A stretch of DNA of 8,276 bases, taken from positions 1 to 8,276 of the forward strand of contig JAGLGG010000279.1 of NCBI GenBank assembly GCA_023144145.1. Direction: 5' to 3'. The stretch comes from Anaerolineales bacterium. GTDB lineage: Bacteria > Chloroflexota > Anaerolineae > Anaerolineales > E44-bin32. Of this stretch, positions 1 to 6,185 are shown piece by piece. A program made the translations under genes and the position numbers. The notes below the pieces were generated by a model that ran no database searches, was not told the origin of the DNA, and saw only the letters and a program-made list of their open reading frames with translations. Each line of letters begins with the position of its first letter. Positions within the stretch are counted from its first letter, which is position 1.

Positions 1-64
1 CGCGATTCGAACGCACAACCTACGAATTAGAAGTCCGTTGCTCTATCCATTGAGCTACAGGGGC
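1..64 (-). tRNA. tRNA-Arg (anticodon UCU), 3' end cut by the window edge
   Basis: Read on the minus strand, the sequence starts at 64 with the acceptor arm GCCCCTG. A D arm follows with stem GCTC/GAGC and loop AATGGATA. The anticodon stem is ACGGA/TTCGT (one G-U pair) around the loop CTTCTAA, which gives anticodon TCT and hence arginine (AGA/AGG codons). A 5-nt variable loop and a T arm GTGCG with loop TTCGAAT come next. The last T-stem base, the 3' acceptor strand (expected CAGGGGC) and the discriminator base lie left of position 1. All visible stems pair, so the gene looks functional. It lies 33 bp downstream of, and co-directional with, the 98-577 gene, with no hairpin in between, so read-through transcription is possible. 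Confidence 0.95.
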
Positions 65-97
65 GTGTGATGATTGTACGCGGAAGTTGAAGATGGG

Positions 98-577
98 TCA
101 ATCTTCAGTACAAGGGCGAATTCCTTTATAAACCCTGGGACTGGAGAATGTCCGCAGAATCTTTTTTGGCTCTCGACCCAATCGTTCTCCCAGATCTCTC
201 GCCGTCAAAGGAGTGTTCCCATTCGCTAAGAAGATTCGGAAGACTGCGTTCACCAAGCTCGTTTGTCGAGTGATGTAATCCGGCTGCTGAGCACAATGTG
301 TGATCAATACGTTCTGGATGCCCGGAACTTTCGTAACCTCGGCCGTTTTCGGATCGACATTGTCAACTAGGGCATCCGCTCTTACATCTGCAAACGCTTC
401 TTTGTGTTCAGGACAAAGGTGACTGTGCATATACACCTCAAGATCCCGATTTGCTCGTTCCCACCAGTCATAATCGATTTGAAATTTAGTATCTAAGGTT
501 GGGCGAACGAGAAATTTCGCCGGCGGGGTTTGTACACTACTCACGACTGGCTCCAAGATGACTCGTCGAACCTCCAA
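98..577 (-). CDS. uncharacterised protein with C-terminal helix-turn-helix-like segment
   Basis: I cannot assign a named family or function to this 159-residue protein. The middle region (about 34-58) is rich in W, Y and charged residues (IDYDWWERANRDLEVYMHS) and ends in an HxHxCxxH pattern (H51, H53, C55, H58). A further H94-C95 pair follows, so metal binding is conceivable but unproven. Residues about 107-152 (LVNAVFRIFLANGNTPLT, ARDLGERLG) have the look of a winged helix-turn-helix: a helix, a turn after NGNTPLT, and an AxxLGxRLG recognition-type helix ending in RVYKGIRP. No signal peptide or membrane segment is visible, so it is probably cytoplasmic. The ATG at 577 lies inside the upstream 541-2151 gene, giving a 37-bp overlap in another frame, so translation is probably coupled. 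A DNA- or RNA-binding role together with its partner is inference. Confidence 0.8.
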   Translation of the reverse strand: MEVRRVILEPVVSSVQTPPAKFLVRPTLDTKFQIDYDWWERANRDLEVYMHSHLCPEHKEAFADVRADALVDNVDPKTAEVTKVPGIQNVLITHCAQQPDYITRQTSLVNAVFRIFLANGNTPLTARDLGERLGREPKKILRTFSSPRVYKGIRPCTED

Positions 578-2151
578 TAAAGGTCTCCGACGTGTAAATA
601 ATATGGCCGTGTCAACAACTCGGTAAATATGGGCGCTGGAGGCAACCTCCGGATGACGTTAACACCTGAATAGAGTGATTGAGCATGTACTGCACTTTGA
701 GGGTTTAATTTAGATAGCTCTCTAAAAACATGTGCAACGAGACGATCGATTGGCATTTGGTTCTGTCCACCCCTCAGCCAAGCTTCATCTAGCGCGGATT
801 GATCAATCAAACCCACAACCATAAGATCGTCATACGCTGTGCCTACAGGTTGTTTCAACATGGTGAAACCGATTCGACCACCCTCTCCAATTGAAACTGT
901 ACGGATCCAATCATTCCTACGCCTTCGATCCATGGTTTCAACAATCACCTCACCAGGATTGTCCCCTCTTCGTACTCGAATCAATCCTCCAGTTGGTACA
1001 TCGTAGCGCCGGTACCACTCGTCCAGACCAAACACAATACGCTCTGCACGAACAACCCAACCCGGAAACGAATCCCCACTGTGACCATCGACCAATATAA
1101 ACCGTATTCGCGGTGCCTCATATGCGGTTGGAAACAAAGTCTGAAGTTTTTTCGATAGTGGAAGCGCCCCCACTCGCCAATGAGGGAACAAGAGCGATAT
1201 TACAACCTCATCATGGTCGGCTTGTTTCTGTTCGAACGGACTGAACTCATCGTCAAGCAGGGCTTCGAGATCTAATAAATTCTTGGTGAGTATTGATCGA
1301 TCGTGTGGAACTTGTTCGTATTCTAATCTTGGGGGTGGGTACAAAACTTCGGGAGGTTCTAATCGCTTCAAATACCAAAGCATCTCACCCGCAGGGCCGA
1401 CCTCGTCAAAGCGCTCATCTTCTTGGAGCGTATAATCCAACGAGAATTCAGCGAGTAACGGATCTAGATCTTTGGGCATCTCAACGTGCTGCATCAATTC
1501 AGAAGTGGATGTAGGTCCTCCCCCAGCTACATCTAATACTGCCTCCGCTAAATTGAGGTGCCCTTCGTGGAATTCTGCAAGCAATGCGCTAGGAAACCAT
1601 TTTCCCGCAATTCGAACGATATCGTCGGCTGCATCAAGACGAATTCCAAGGCGTTCCTCAATCACGTCACCGAATTTATTGAAGATCTCTTCTGGAGAGT
1701 TGGCTTCAGCTCCATCGCTTGAATCTTCAGGCGGGTCATTCAACCTGTGGTCCTTCAACTTGGATGCGAATTCTCGATCAGGACCATCTCCTTCGAATGC
1801 TACTGAGATGACATCGAACTTACCCAGTTCGGGATTCTCTCCCTTACGTACTCCAATCACTTCTCCAATTACGTTGTCGACTGCGGGAAAAAGCAATCGC
1901 TCGCCAACCTTATATTTCTCAGCAGGAGCGTAGATATTAACCGAAGAATCCTCCGCTTGTTTCGCCTCTTCCTCAAGTCGCTCCAAGCGATGCTCAATTA
2001 AAGCACCAGCCATCTCATCAGAAGTGAGAGGAACTTCTCTTTCTAAGAGGAGGTTATAAATAAATTCAAGATCGCTATCTCGGACCTCGAACTCATTCCA
2101 ATATTTTTCGAGAGTGAAACCTACAGTACGATCCATATTTTTACGATACAC
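541..2151 (-). CDS. large uncharacterised protein with helix-turn-helix-like and small beta-barrel-like segments
   Basis: This 536-residue soluble protein belongs to no family I can name. The N-terminal part (about 26-65, LEFIYNLLLEREVPLTSDEMA) resembles a winged helix followed by a charged helix rich in E, K and R. Residues about 79-118 (YKVGERLLFP, IGEVIGVRKGENP) look like a small SH3/KOW-type beta barrel. A low-complexity acidic linker follows at about 139-155. A second helix-turn-helix-like stretch lies near 198-223 (HLNLAEAVLDVAGGGPTSTS). The C-terminal half contains a VRRGDNPGEVIVET segment that echoes the earlier VRKGENP motif. The start is uncertain: GTG at 2151 gives the length stated, and ATG at 2136 would remove five residues; neither has a good Shine-Dalgarno. 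It overlaps the downstream 98-577 gene by 37 bp and the two form a likely operon. A nucleic-acid-related role is inference only. Confidence 0.82.
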   Translation of the reverse strand: MYRKNMDRTVGFTLEKYWNEFEVRDSDLEFIYNLLLEREVPLTSDEMAGALIEHRLERLEEEAKQAEDSSVNIYAPAEKYKVGERLLFPAVDNVIGEVIGVRKGENPELGKFDVISVAFEGDGPDREFASKLKDHRLNDPPEDSSDGAEANSPEEIFNKFGDVIEERLGIRLDAADDIVRIAGKWFPSALLAEFHEGHLNLAEAVLDVAGGGPTSTSELMQHVEMPKDLDPLLAEFSLDYTLQEDERFDEVGPAGEMLWYLKRLEPPEVLYPPPRLEYEQVPHDRSILTKNLLDLEALLDDEFSPFEQKQADHDEVVISLLFPHWRVGALPLSKKLQTLFPTAYEAPRIRFILVDGHSGDSFPGWVVRAERIVFGLDEWYRRYDVPTGGLIRVRRGDNPGEVIVETMDRRRRNDWIRTVSIGEGGRIGFTMLKQPVGTAYDDLMVVGLIDQSALDEAWLRGGQNQMPIDRLVAHVFRELSKLNPQSAVHAQSLYSGVNVIRRLPPAPIFTELLTRPYYLHVGDLYWRFDESSWSQS

Positions 2152-2205
2152 TACACTTGGGGAATTGCCCAGACATTATACTACAAGCTCGAGGTAGTAG
2201 ATATT
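2152..2205. promoter_or_regulatory. compact divergent promoter region with overlapping -10 boxes
   Basis: Only 54 bp separate the minus-strand 541-2151 gene from the plus-strand DUF2007 gene. On the minus strand a perfect TATAAT lies at 2180-2175. It would place the start site about 17 nt before the GTG and about 32 nt before the alternative ATG. On the plus strand TATACT at 2177-2182 overlaps it, followed by GAGG at 2191-2194, 11 nt ahead of ATG 2206. Neither strand shows a convincing -35 box at 16-18 bp, so the call rests on the -10 words and the geometry. Overlapping -10 elements would make the two directions mutually exclusive. Confidence 0.4.
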
Positions 2206-2448
2206 ATGAATGTAAACTTTACCTTGCTTGAAAGTGTCTCAGGTTCGATGCAAGCTCAAATCATCCGAAGCCTTCTAGAATCGCGAGACATTGGCGTTAT
2301 GCTTTCTCAGGAATCCGCTGGCGCAGTTTTTGGTTTAGGTGTTGGACCTTTGGCTGAAGTTGATGTGTTGGTGCCCCAAAGCCAACTCGATGAAGCAAGA
2401 GCCATTTTGGATGAGTACTACTCTGGATCCTTGGATGTCGATGAATAA
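2206..2448 (+). CDS. DUF2007-type small putative signal-transducing protein
   Basis: The 80-residue protein has the layout of the DUF2007 family: an N-terminal strand (FTLLESVSGS), a helix that scans as a 'position in the sequence of a pair' segment (MQAQIIRSLLESRDI), a glycine-rich middle (AVFGLGVGPLAEVDVLVP) and a C-terminal helix (QLDEARAILDEYYSG). DUF2007 domains have a small alpha/beta fold and are annotated as putative prokaryotic signal-transducing proteins, with no established biochemical role. The length matches a stand-alone family member, and there is no membrane segment or signal peptide. ATG 2206 is preceded by GAGG at 2191-2194 at a long 11-nt spacing. Its TAA (2446-2448) abuts the stop of the convergent M23 gene at 2449, with no intergenic base. 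Family assignment is from recognisable pattern only. Confidence 0.78.
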   Translation: MNVNFTLLESVSGSMQAQIIRSLLESRDIGVMLSQESAGAVFGLGVGPLAEVDVLVPQSQLDEARAILDEYYSGSLDVDE

Positions 2449-3846
2449 TCATGGGAAGGCTGTCGATGTCCACTCCAATGGATTCACCGGCACTCCACCA
2501 ACCCAAACTTCCCAGTGAAGATGGGGACCTGTAACACGTCCCGTGTACCCTACCAATCCAATTTCATCACCCACTTCTACCCAATCACCTTCTGACACAA
2601 ACAGTTCAGATTGATGCAAGTAACCTGTGAACACACCCCAGCCATGATCAATAAAGGTGACATTTCCCCTCACTTCTAATGAGCCTGCAAATACGACCTT
2701 GCCTCTAGCGGGTGCATAAATCGGTGTCCCTGTTCCACCATAAAAATCCAGACCCGAGTGATAGGACGTGTAACCGGTATCGTTGTAATTTCGTCGAGAG
2801 CCAAAGACCGAGGGGAATGCCGATGTGATATTCGATGGAAATTGAAAAATGCCTTCCCAGTATTTCTGCTCTGTGTAATTTCTAATAATTGAAGCAATAA
2901 GTTCATTTTCGGGCTCTGTGTATTGGGGATCGATCGTTTCCGGAGGGACAAATAAGACTGGATCAAAATAATAATCGCCACTAGCAATCCGTATTGGTTG
3001 TATAAAAGAAAAGACCGTAGCGCCATTATTCGTGGAGAAAGTTAGATGCAAATCATACATCCCCGGCTCCATAAGGGCATGAATTCCTTGAAGGGCAATC
3101 AATTCAAACGGCTGAAGGCTTTGGAAATTCAGGGTTTTCTCTACAATACTCCCCGAGACCTCCATTTCTGATTCCAGATTAACGGTCACTTTAACGGTAC
3201 GTCCCTGGACACCTCTTTCTGGATCCACCACAACTGACTGAATTGGAAATGGTAAACCAGTTGTGTATACATCACTCGCAACAGAAATTGCGATCGATTC
3301 TCCTGGTAAGATCCAGAGTCGTTCTAAGGGCATTTCAAAGTCATGTAGCGTCCAAGGATTGAGGTTGGTCTTCGCAGCGAATTCTATTTGAGTATCCCTT
3401 GAATCGGCTATCATCAACCTTTCTTGTGGCACTTCACCTTCTGGGATAGATAAAATCGCGGATTGCCCGATAAACAATCGATCTGGATTCAACACTCTGT
3501 TTAGCCGAGCGATTGCATCGATTGTGATCCCATAACGCTGGCTTAAACTTTGAAGGGTTTCACCATATTCAATCGTGCGTAAATCCAAAGTGCCCGAAAC
3601 ACCTTCAAAACCTGGTATGACAAGTTTCAGCCCAGGAGCAATTACCGAAGGGTCGCTAATGTTATTTGCTGCAGCGAGTAATTCAACTGTTGTGCCGAAT
3701 TTAATGGAGATTGAAAAAAGCGAATCACCTGGTTGGACAATATAGATCGGCCCTTGTTCCTGTGCCCCAACCTTAGGGGCGTTAACCAGCACAAGCACGA
3801 ATACGATTAATATGATCTTGGGTGCGCGCCTCATTTCCATATCCAT
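2449..3846 (-). CDS. secreted LysM-repeat M23 metallopeptidase (peptidoglycan hydrolase)
   Basis: This is a predicted exported zinc endopeptidase that would cleave peptidoglycan cross-bridges, or a LytM-like regulator of such cleavage. From ATG 3846 (465 residues), a positively charged n-region (MRRAPK) and a hydrophobic core (IILIVFVLVLV) end in a plausible VGA|QE cleavage site. Two clear LysM domains follow, with motifs IVQPGDSLFSISIKFG and IEYGETLQSLSQRYG. A third, degenerate LysM-like segment (FAAKTNLNPWTLHD, WILPGESIAI) comes next, then a beta-rich linker of about 150 residues. The C-terminal M23 domain retains the ligands HSGLD (H and D), the GYLH histidine and the GPHLHW HxH motif, so it looks catalytically intact. 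An in-frame TTG at 3909 would add 21 residues ahead of the signal peptide; I prefer ATG 3846, which has a weak AGG about 5 nt upstream. The stop abuts the convergent DUF2007 stop. Confidence 0.93.
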   Translation of the reverse strand: MDMEMRRAPKIILIVFVLVLVNAPKVGAQEQGPIYIVQPGDSLFSISIKFGTTVELLAAANNISDPSVIAPGLKLVIPGFEGVSGTLDLRTIEYGETLQSLSQRYGITIDAIARLNRVLNPDRLFIGQSAILSIPEGEVPQERLMIADSRDTQIEFAAKTNLNPWTLHDFEMPLERLWILPGESIAISVASDVYTTGLPFPIQSVVVDPERGVQGRTVKVTVNLESEMEVSGSIVEKTLNFQSLQPFELIALQGIHALMEPGMYDLHLTFSTNNGATVFSFIQPIRIASGDYYFDPVLFVPPETIDPQYTEPENELIASIIRNYTEQKYWEGIFQFPSNITSAFPSVFGSRRNYNDTGYTSYHSGLDFYGGTGTPIYAPARGKVVFAGSLEVRGNVTFIDHGWGVFTGYLHQSELFVSEGDWVEVGDEIGLVGYTGRVTGPHLHWEVWVGGVPVNPLEWTSTAFP

Positions 3847-3999
3847 GATGCCTAATTGATAGTTCTTTCCATCGGTCACCTGGGCTTGAGAAAAAGCCTC
3901 GTCGCTCAATTCGTTTAGAATTTTATCAGTAGTGGTGTCTGCATAAAACAGTGAGGTTGCTTGGATTGAGAAATCGTTTGGTTAATGAATGGCGTAGAA

Positions 4000-4023
4000 A
4001 GAGGGCGACAACCGCCGCCCTCT
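4000..4023 (-). terminator. hairpin terminator-like structure downstream of the response regulator
   Basis: Arms AGAGGGCG (4000-4007) and CGCCCTCT (4016-4023) form a perfect 8-bp GC-rich stem with an 8-nt loop. It lies 22 bp past the stop of the response regulator. On the minus strand the stem is followed by TTCTACG, so only a short, weak U-run is present. It separates the response regulator from the downstream M23 gene and would make that gene a separate transcription unit. Confidence 0.6.
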
Positions 4024-4045
4024 ATACCTCATCCTTCAGGTAGTA

Positions 4046-4432
4046 TTACTCAGTCATTCCAAGAATCTTTTCAACACTCTCCAAAAGCTCTTGTGGGCCG
4101 AATGGTTTTGTTATGTAATCGTCTACTTTCGCAATATGTAATCCGAGTACTTTATCAATCGATTGGGCTTTTGCGGTCACAACGACCACTGGGATCTTTC
4201 GAAGCTCTTCATCGGCTTTTATCTGCTGATAAACTTCCCATCCGTCCATATCGGGCATCATCAAATCAAGCAATACAAGGTCCGGCTTCTCGCGTCGTAC
4301 GGTCTCAAGGCCTTCGACGCCTCCATTAGCGCCAATGACCTCAAAGCCTTTTCTACCCAAAATTAATCGCACAAGGTCGATCATTTCAGGTTCATCTTCG
4401 ATACAAACCAGTCGCATTTCTTCAGCAGACAT
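4046..4432 (-). CDS. single-domain response regulator (CheY-like receiver)
   Basis: The 128-residue protein is a complete receiver domain with no output domain. The expected active-site residues are all visible: the acidic pair E12/D13 (CIEDEPEM), phospho-acceptor D56 (LVLLDLMMPDMDGW), T86 (VVVVTAK) and K109 (DYITKPFG). Phosphotransfer from a histidine kinase to D56 would switch it, and the output must be by protein-protein contact. The wording (LIxGRKGFEV, PxMDGWEVYQQI) is typical of stand-alone receivers in Chloroflexota and cyanobacteria. No kinase, phosphotransfer or chemotaxis gene is in the window, so it is an orphan here. ATG 4432 has a strong GGAGG Shine-Dalgarno at 4441-4437, only 4 nt away. 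Its own promoter-like site and a downstream hairpin suggest monocistronic expression. Confidence 0.95.
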   Translation of the reverse strand: MSAEEMRLVCIEDEPEMIDLVRLILGRKGFEVIGANGGVEGLETVRREKPDLVLLDLMMPDMDGWEVYQQIKADEELRKIPVVVVTAKAQSIDKVLGLHIAKVDDYITKPFGPQELLESVEKILGMTE

Positions 4433-4436
4433 ATAT

Positions 4437-4451
4437 CCTCCCCCTTAGGGG
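4437..4451 (-). promoter_or_regulatory. Shine-Dalgarno overlapped by a small palindrome in the response-regulator leader
   Basis: The GGAGG ribosome site (minus strand, 4441-4437) overlaps the start of a short stem with arms CCCC (4441-4444) and GGGG (4448-4451) around TTA. In the mRNA the G-rich arm could pair with the CCCC just upstream and partly hide the ribosome site. The stem is short, so a regulatory effect is speculative. Confidence 0.3.
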
Positions 4452-4467
4452 TGAAAAACTCCGAAAT

Positions 4468-4495
4468 AGTGTAGCACAGTGCAGAATTGGCGCAA
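4468..4495 (-). promoter_or_regulatory. candidate promoter of the response regulator
   Basis: On the minus strand TTGCGC (4495-4490) and TACACT (4473-4468) are spaced by 16 bp. The -10 box is preceded by TGC, giving an extended -10 (TGCTACACT). The start site would fall near 4461, leaving a leader of about 30 nt. The -35 matches consensus only in TTG, so the call depends on the extended -10 and its position. Confidence 0.45.
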
Positions 4496-4663
4496 CCAGT
4501 TAATTTGGCCTATCGTTTGGAGGGTTTTTCAAGGGAAAATCAGGATGCCAAGTACCACATTAGTATATGTATCAATGCTGTACAGCTTCATCAATATTCG
4601 CATGGGCGACGCGTGCTAACGCACGTTGGCAGTTGCCCCCCGGCCCGGGCATGGGAGCCCGGG

Positions 4664-4799
4664 CTGCTTGGTTAACTTCTAGATCGCATGTAGAACGGCG
4701 AAGCCGTTCTTAAAACTCAGCGGCATCAGCCGCTGCTTGGTAAACTTCCGTATAGCCTAAAGAACGGCGAAGCCGTTCTTAAAGCTCAGCGGCGAGCCG
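4664..4799. repeat. two tandem ~69-bp repeat units with a variable 12-nt core
   Basis: Unit 1 starts at 4664 and unit 2 at 4733. Each opens with CTGCTTGGTWAACTTC (one difference between copies) and then carries a 12-nt segment that matches at only 5 of 12 positions (4680-4691 against 4749-4760). A 33-bp block follows (4692-4724 against 4761-4793) with a single difference, containing the AGAACGGC/GCCGTTCT hairpin and the left arm of a CAGCGGC hairpin. Unit 2 is 2 bp shorter at its end. A GC-rich hairpin immediately precedes unit 1, so the CTGCTTGG word follows a hairpin arm in both places. Confidence 0.85.
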
Positions 4800-4806
4800 C
4801 TGAGCC

Positions 4807-4975
4807 GTAGGGGCGCAATTTATTGCGCCCGGATGCAGGTGCATGAATTGTGTGTAAGGGCGAAGCATTTGGCCTGAGCTCCGCTCAGGTTGCGCATCCT
4901 AAGCGGAGCTTAGGCCTGTGCTTGCACACTCCACAATAGGTAGTTGGATAACCACATGGAATTCTTCGCCCCTAC
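4807..4975. mobile_element. MITE-like palindromic element framed by inverted repeats (no transposase)
   Basis: GTAGGGGCG (4807-4815) is the exact reverse complement of CGCCCCTAC (4967-4975), framing 169 bp. A second, internal left end GTAAGGGCGAAG (4854-4865) matches the right end CTTCGCCCCTAC (4964-4975) at 11 of 12 positions. The real element may therefore be 122 bp (4854-4975), with an older end outside it. The interior holds two inverted copies of a 19-bp hairpin (4871-4889 and 4898-4916). No open reading frame and no clear target-site duplication were found. Non-autonomous mobility is inference from the terminal repeats; it could equally be a REP/BIME-like extragenic palindrome. Confidence 0.5.
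4871..4916. repeat. paired inverted hairpins with compensatory differences
   Basis: GGCCTGAGCTCCGCTCAGG (4871-4889) and the reverse complement of 4898-4916, GGCCTAAGCTCCGCTTAGG, match at 17 of 19 positions. Each copy is itself a hairpin with a 7-bp stem and a 3-nt loop (TCC and GGA). The two differences lie opposite each other in the stem: a G-C pair in one copy is an A-T pair in the other. The two copies could also fold on each other into one long stem. Confidence 0.85.
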
Positions 4976-5008
4976 GCATAAGAACATATAATTTGTAACG
5001 TGAGTTTT

Positions 5009-6133
5009 TTAAGTCAGCCCTGCCAGTAGATCCGGTCTCTTCGAAAGTAACCGATAGGCCTCATTTAGATCTCTGCTGGTAATGAGCCCCAAAAATATTC
5101 CTTGATCCACAACTGGCAACGCATCCAAACTTAACTCAGCCAGGCGTTGCTGCACCTGGAATAACCCATCTTTTGGTTCTACAGGTGAAACATCCACTTC
5201 CATAACTTGCCCAACAAAGGTTTCGGGGCTCAAGCGGTTGAGAGAATCAATTAACCGAGACTGGGTCAGCAACCCGACCAGCTGATCATCCTCACATACG
5301 GGGAAATCGGATTGGAAGGTACTCAAGGTAATCTCCACGGCTTCACGCAACGTTGAGTTTGGTGTTAGAGACTTTACCCCTCTTGAAAAGGCTTGTTCCA
5401 CTTTCAAGCCATCAAACAAACTCTTCAATTGCACGAGTTGCCCTTCCTGGCTTGCACCAATGAGAATGAAAACGGCGATGACTATAATGAACAGTCCGCC
5501 ACCTAACAAACCCCACAGAGCCATCAGCCAGGCGATTCCCTGACCAACAGTTACTGCGATTCGGGTAGCTCGCGCGTAATTAATCCGAGTCGCCAAGAGC
5601 GAACGAAACACTCTACCCCCATCCATGGGAAAAGCAGGGATCAAATTGAAAAGTCCAAGAAATAGGTTGGAGATGAATACATATGCGAAAACAGACTGCA
5701 AACTTGCTCTAGCCAATCTTGAGAAGGTCAGAGGCATGTTTCCAATCCCGATCTCAAGTCCTAGCACGACTGCGAGAACGGCCAAAACAATCGCCAAACC
5801 AAAGTTAACCAATGGGCCTGCGATTGCGATTACAAATTCCTCAATGGGCTTTTCCGGCATGCGAGAAAGTTGTGCAACCCCTCCGATGGGTAGGAGGACG
5901 ATTTGTTTCACCGGTACACCATACCTCAACGCCGCGATGCTATGACCAAGTTCGTGAAGTACAACTATCACAAAAAGAATCAACGTTACGACAACCCCAA
6001 AAATTGCACCTTCGAGCCCTCTGCCGCTGAGCAAACCAAATTGAACAGCAGACCAAACCAATATCAACGGAAAGGTTATATGCACCTTAATATCGATACC
6101 TTTTACGCTAAACAATCTTATTGAATTCCCCAT
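5009..6133 (-). CDS. M50-family (site-2-type) membrane zinc protease with C-terminal CBS pair
   Basis: This 374-residue protein is predicted to be an intramembrane metalloprotease. It carries the zinc motif HELGH at H60-H64 (catalytic E61) inside a transmembrane helix and the third-ligand motif NLIPAFPMDGG (D171) in another. Hydrophobic segments lie at roughly 17-37, 43-64, 101-126, 143-170 and 194-227. The cytosolic tail (about 243-360) contains two CBS-type repeats, around TPNSTLREAVEITL to VGLLTQSRLID and VSPVEPKDGLFQVQQR to LGLITSRDLNEAY. CBS pairs usually bind adenine nucleotides, so activity may respond to energy status; that is family knowledge, not shown here. Domain order and length match the M50/CBS (SpoIVFB-like) group. 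ATG 6133 has a strong GGAGG (6145-6141) 7 nt upstream. Its substrate is unknown and no anti-sigma factor or sigma gene is adjacent. Confidence 0.93.
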   Translation of the reverse strand: MGNSIRLFSVKGIDIKVHITFPLILVWSAVQFGLLSGRGLEGAIFGVVVTLILFVIVVLHELGHSIAALRYGVPVKQIVLLPIGGVAQLSRMPEKPIEEFVIAIAGPLVNFGLAIVLAVLAVVLGLEIGIGNMPLTFSRLARASLQSVFAYVFISNLFLGLFNLIPAFPMDGGRVFRSLLATRINYARATRIAVTVGQGIAWLMALWGLLGGGLFIIVIAVFILIGASQEGQLVQLKSLFDGLKVEQAFSRGVKSLTPNSTLREAVEITLSTFQSDFPVCEDDQLVGLLTQSRLIDSLNRLSPETFVGQVMEVDVSPVEPKDGLFQVQQRLAELSLDALPVVDQGIFLGLITSRDLNEAYRLLSKRPDLLAGLT

Positions 6134-6185
6134 AATTATTCCTCCAAGTACAACCCCACTTGATTCGCCATAAAACGAACCATTA

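Larger units (their letters stand above)
4433..5008. other. 576-bp gene-free spacer filled with hairpins and repeats
   Basis: No credible gene is present here. Positions 4433-4495 hold the response-regulator leader and promoter candidate. Positions about 4500-4600 show nothing recognisable. From 4612 to 4928 there are about eleven consecutive short hairpins, including (arms) CGTGC/GCACG 4612-4625, GCCCGGGC twice 4643-4664, AGAACGGC/GCCGTTCT 4692-4710 and 4761-4779, CAGCGGC/GCCGCTG 4718-4735, CTCAGCGG/CCGCTGAG 4785-4804, GGGCGCAA/TTGCGCCC 4811-4830, ATGC/GCAT 4833-4844, CCTGAGC/GCTCAGG 4873-4889, CCTAAGC/GCTTAGG 4898-4914 and TGTGC/GCACA 4917-4928. Most loops are 2-6 nt. The layout resembles arrays of dispersed REP/MITE-type elements rather than a single terminator. 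Confidence 0.8.

Noticed and set aside
1472..1933. Plus-strand 153-codon open frame
   Set aside because: It lies wholly antisense to the 541-2151 gene, has a low-complexity S/P/R-rich product and no ribosome site. It is a shadow of the real gene.
3847..3909. Longer start (TTG 3909) for the M23 protein
   Set aside because: It would put 21 polar residues ahead of the signal peptide and has no Shine-Dalgarno; ATG 3846 is the better choice, though not certain.
4487..4675. Short plus-strand open frame (62 codons)
   Set aside because: It starts at a TTG without a ribosome site and runs into the palindromic repeats; its composition is not protein-like.
4664..4799. CRISPR-like direct repeats with a variable spacer
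   Set aside because: Only two units, a 12-nt spacer, repeat blocks that differ in length and contain inner hairpins, and no cas gene. This fits a tandem duplication of palindromic elements.
5625..6124. Overlapping plus-strand open frames opposite the M50 gene
   Set aside because: They are antisense to a gene with clear protease and CBS motifs, and their products have no recognisable domain.
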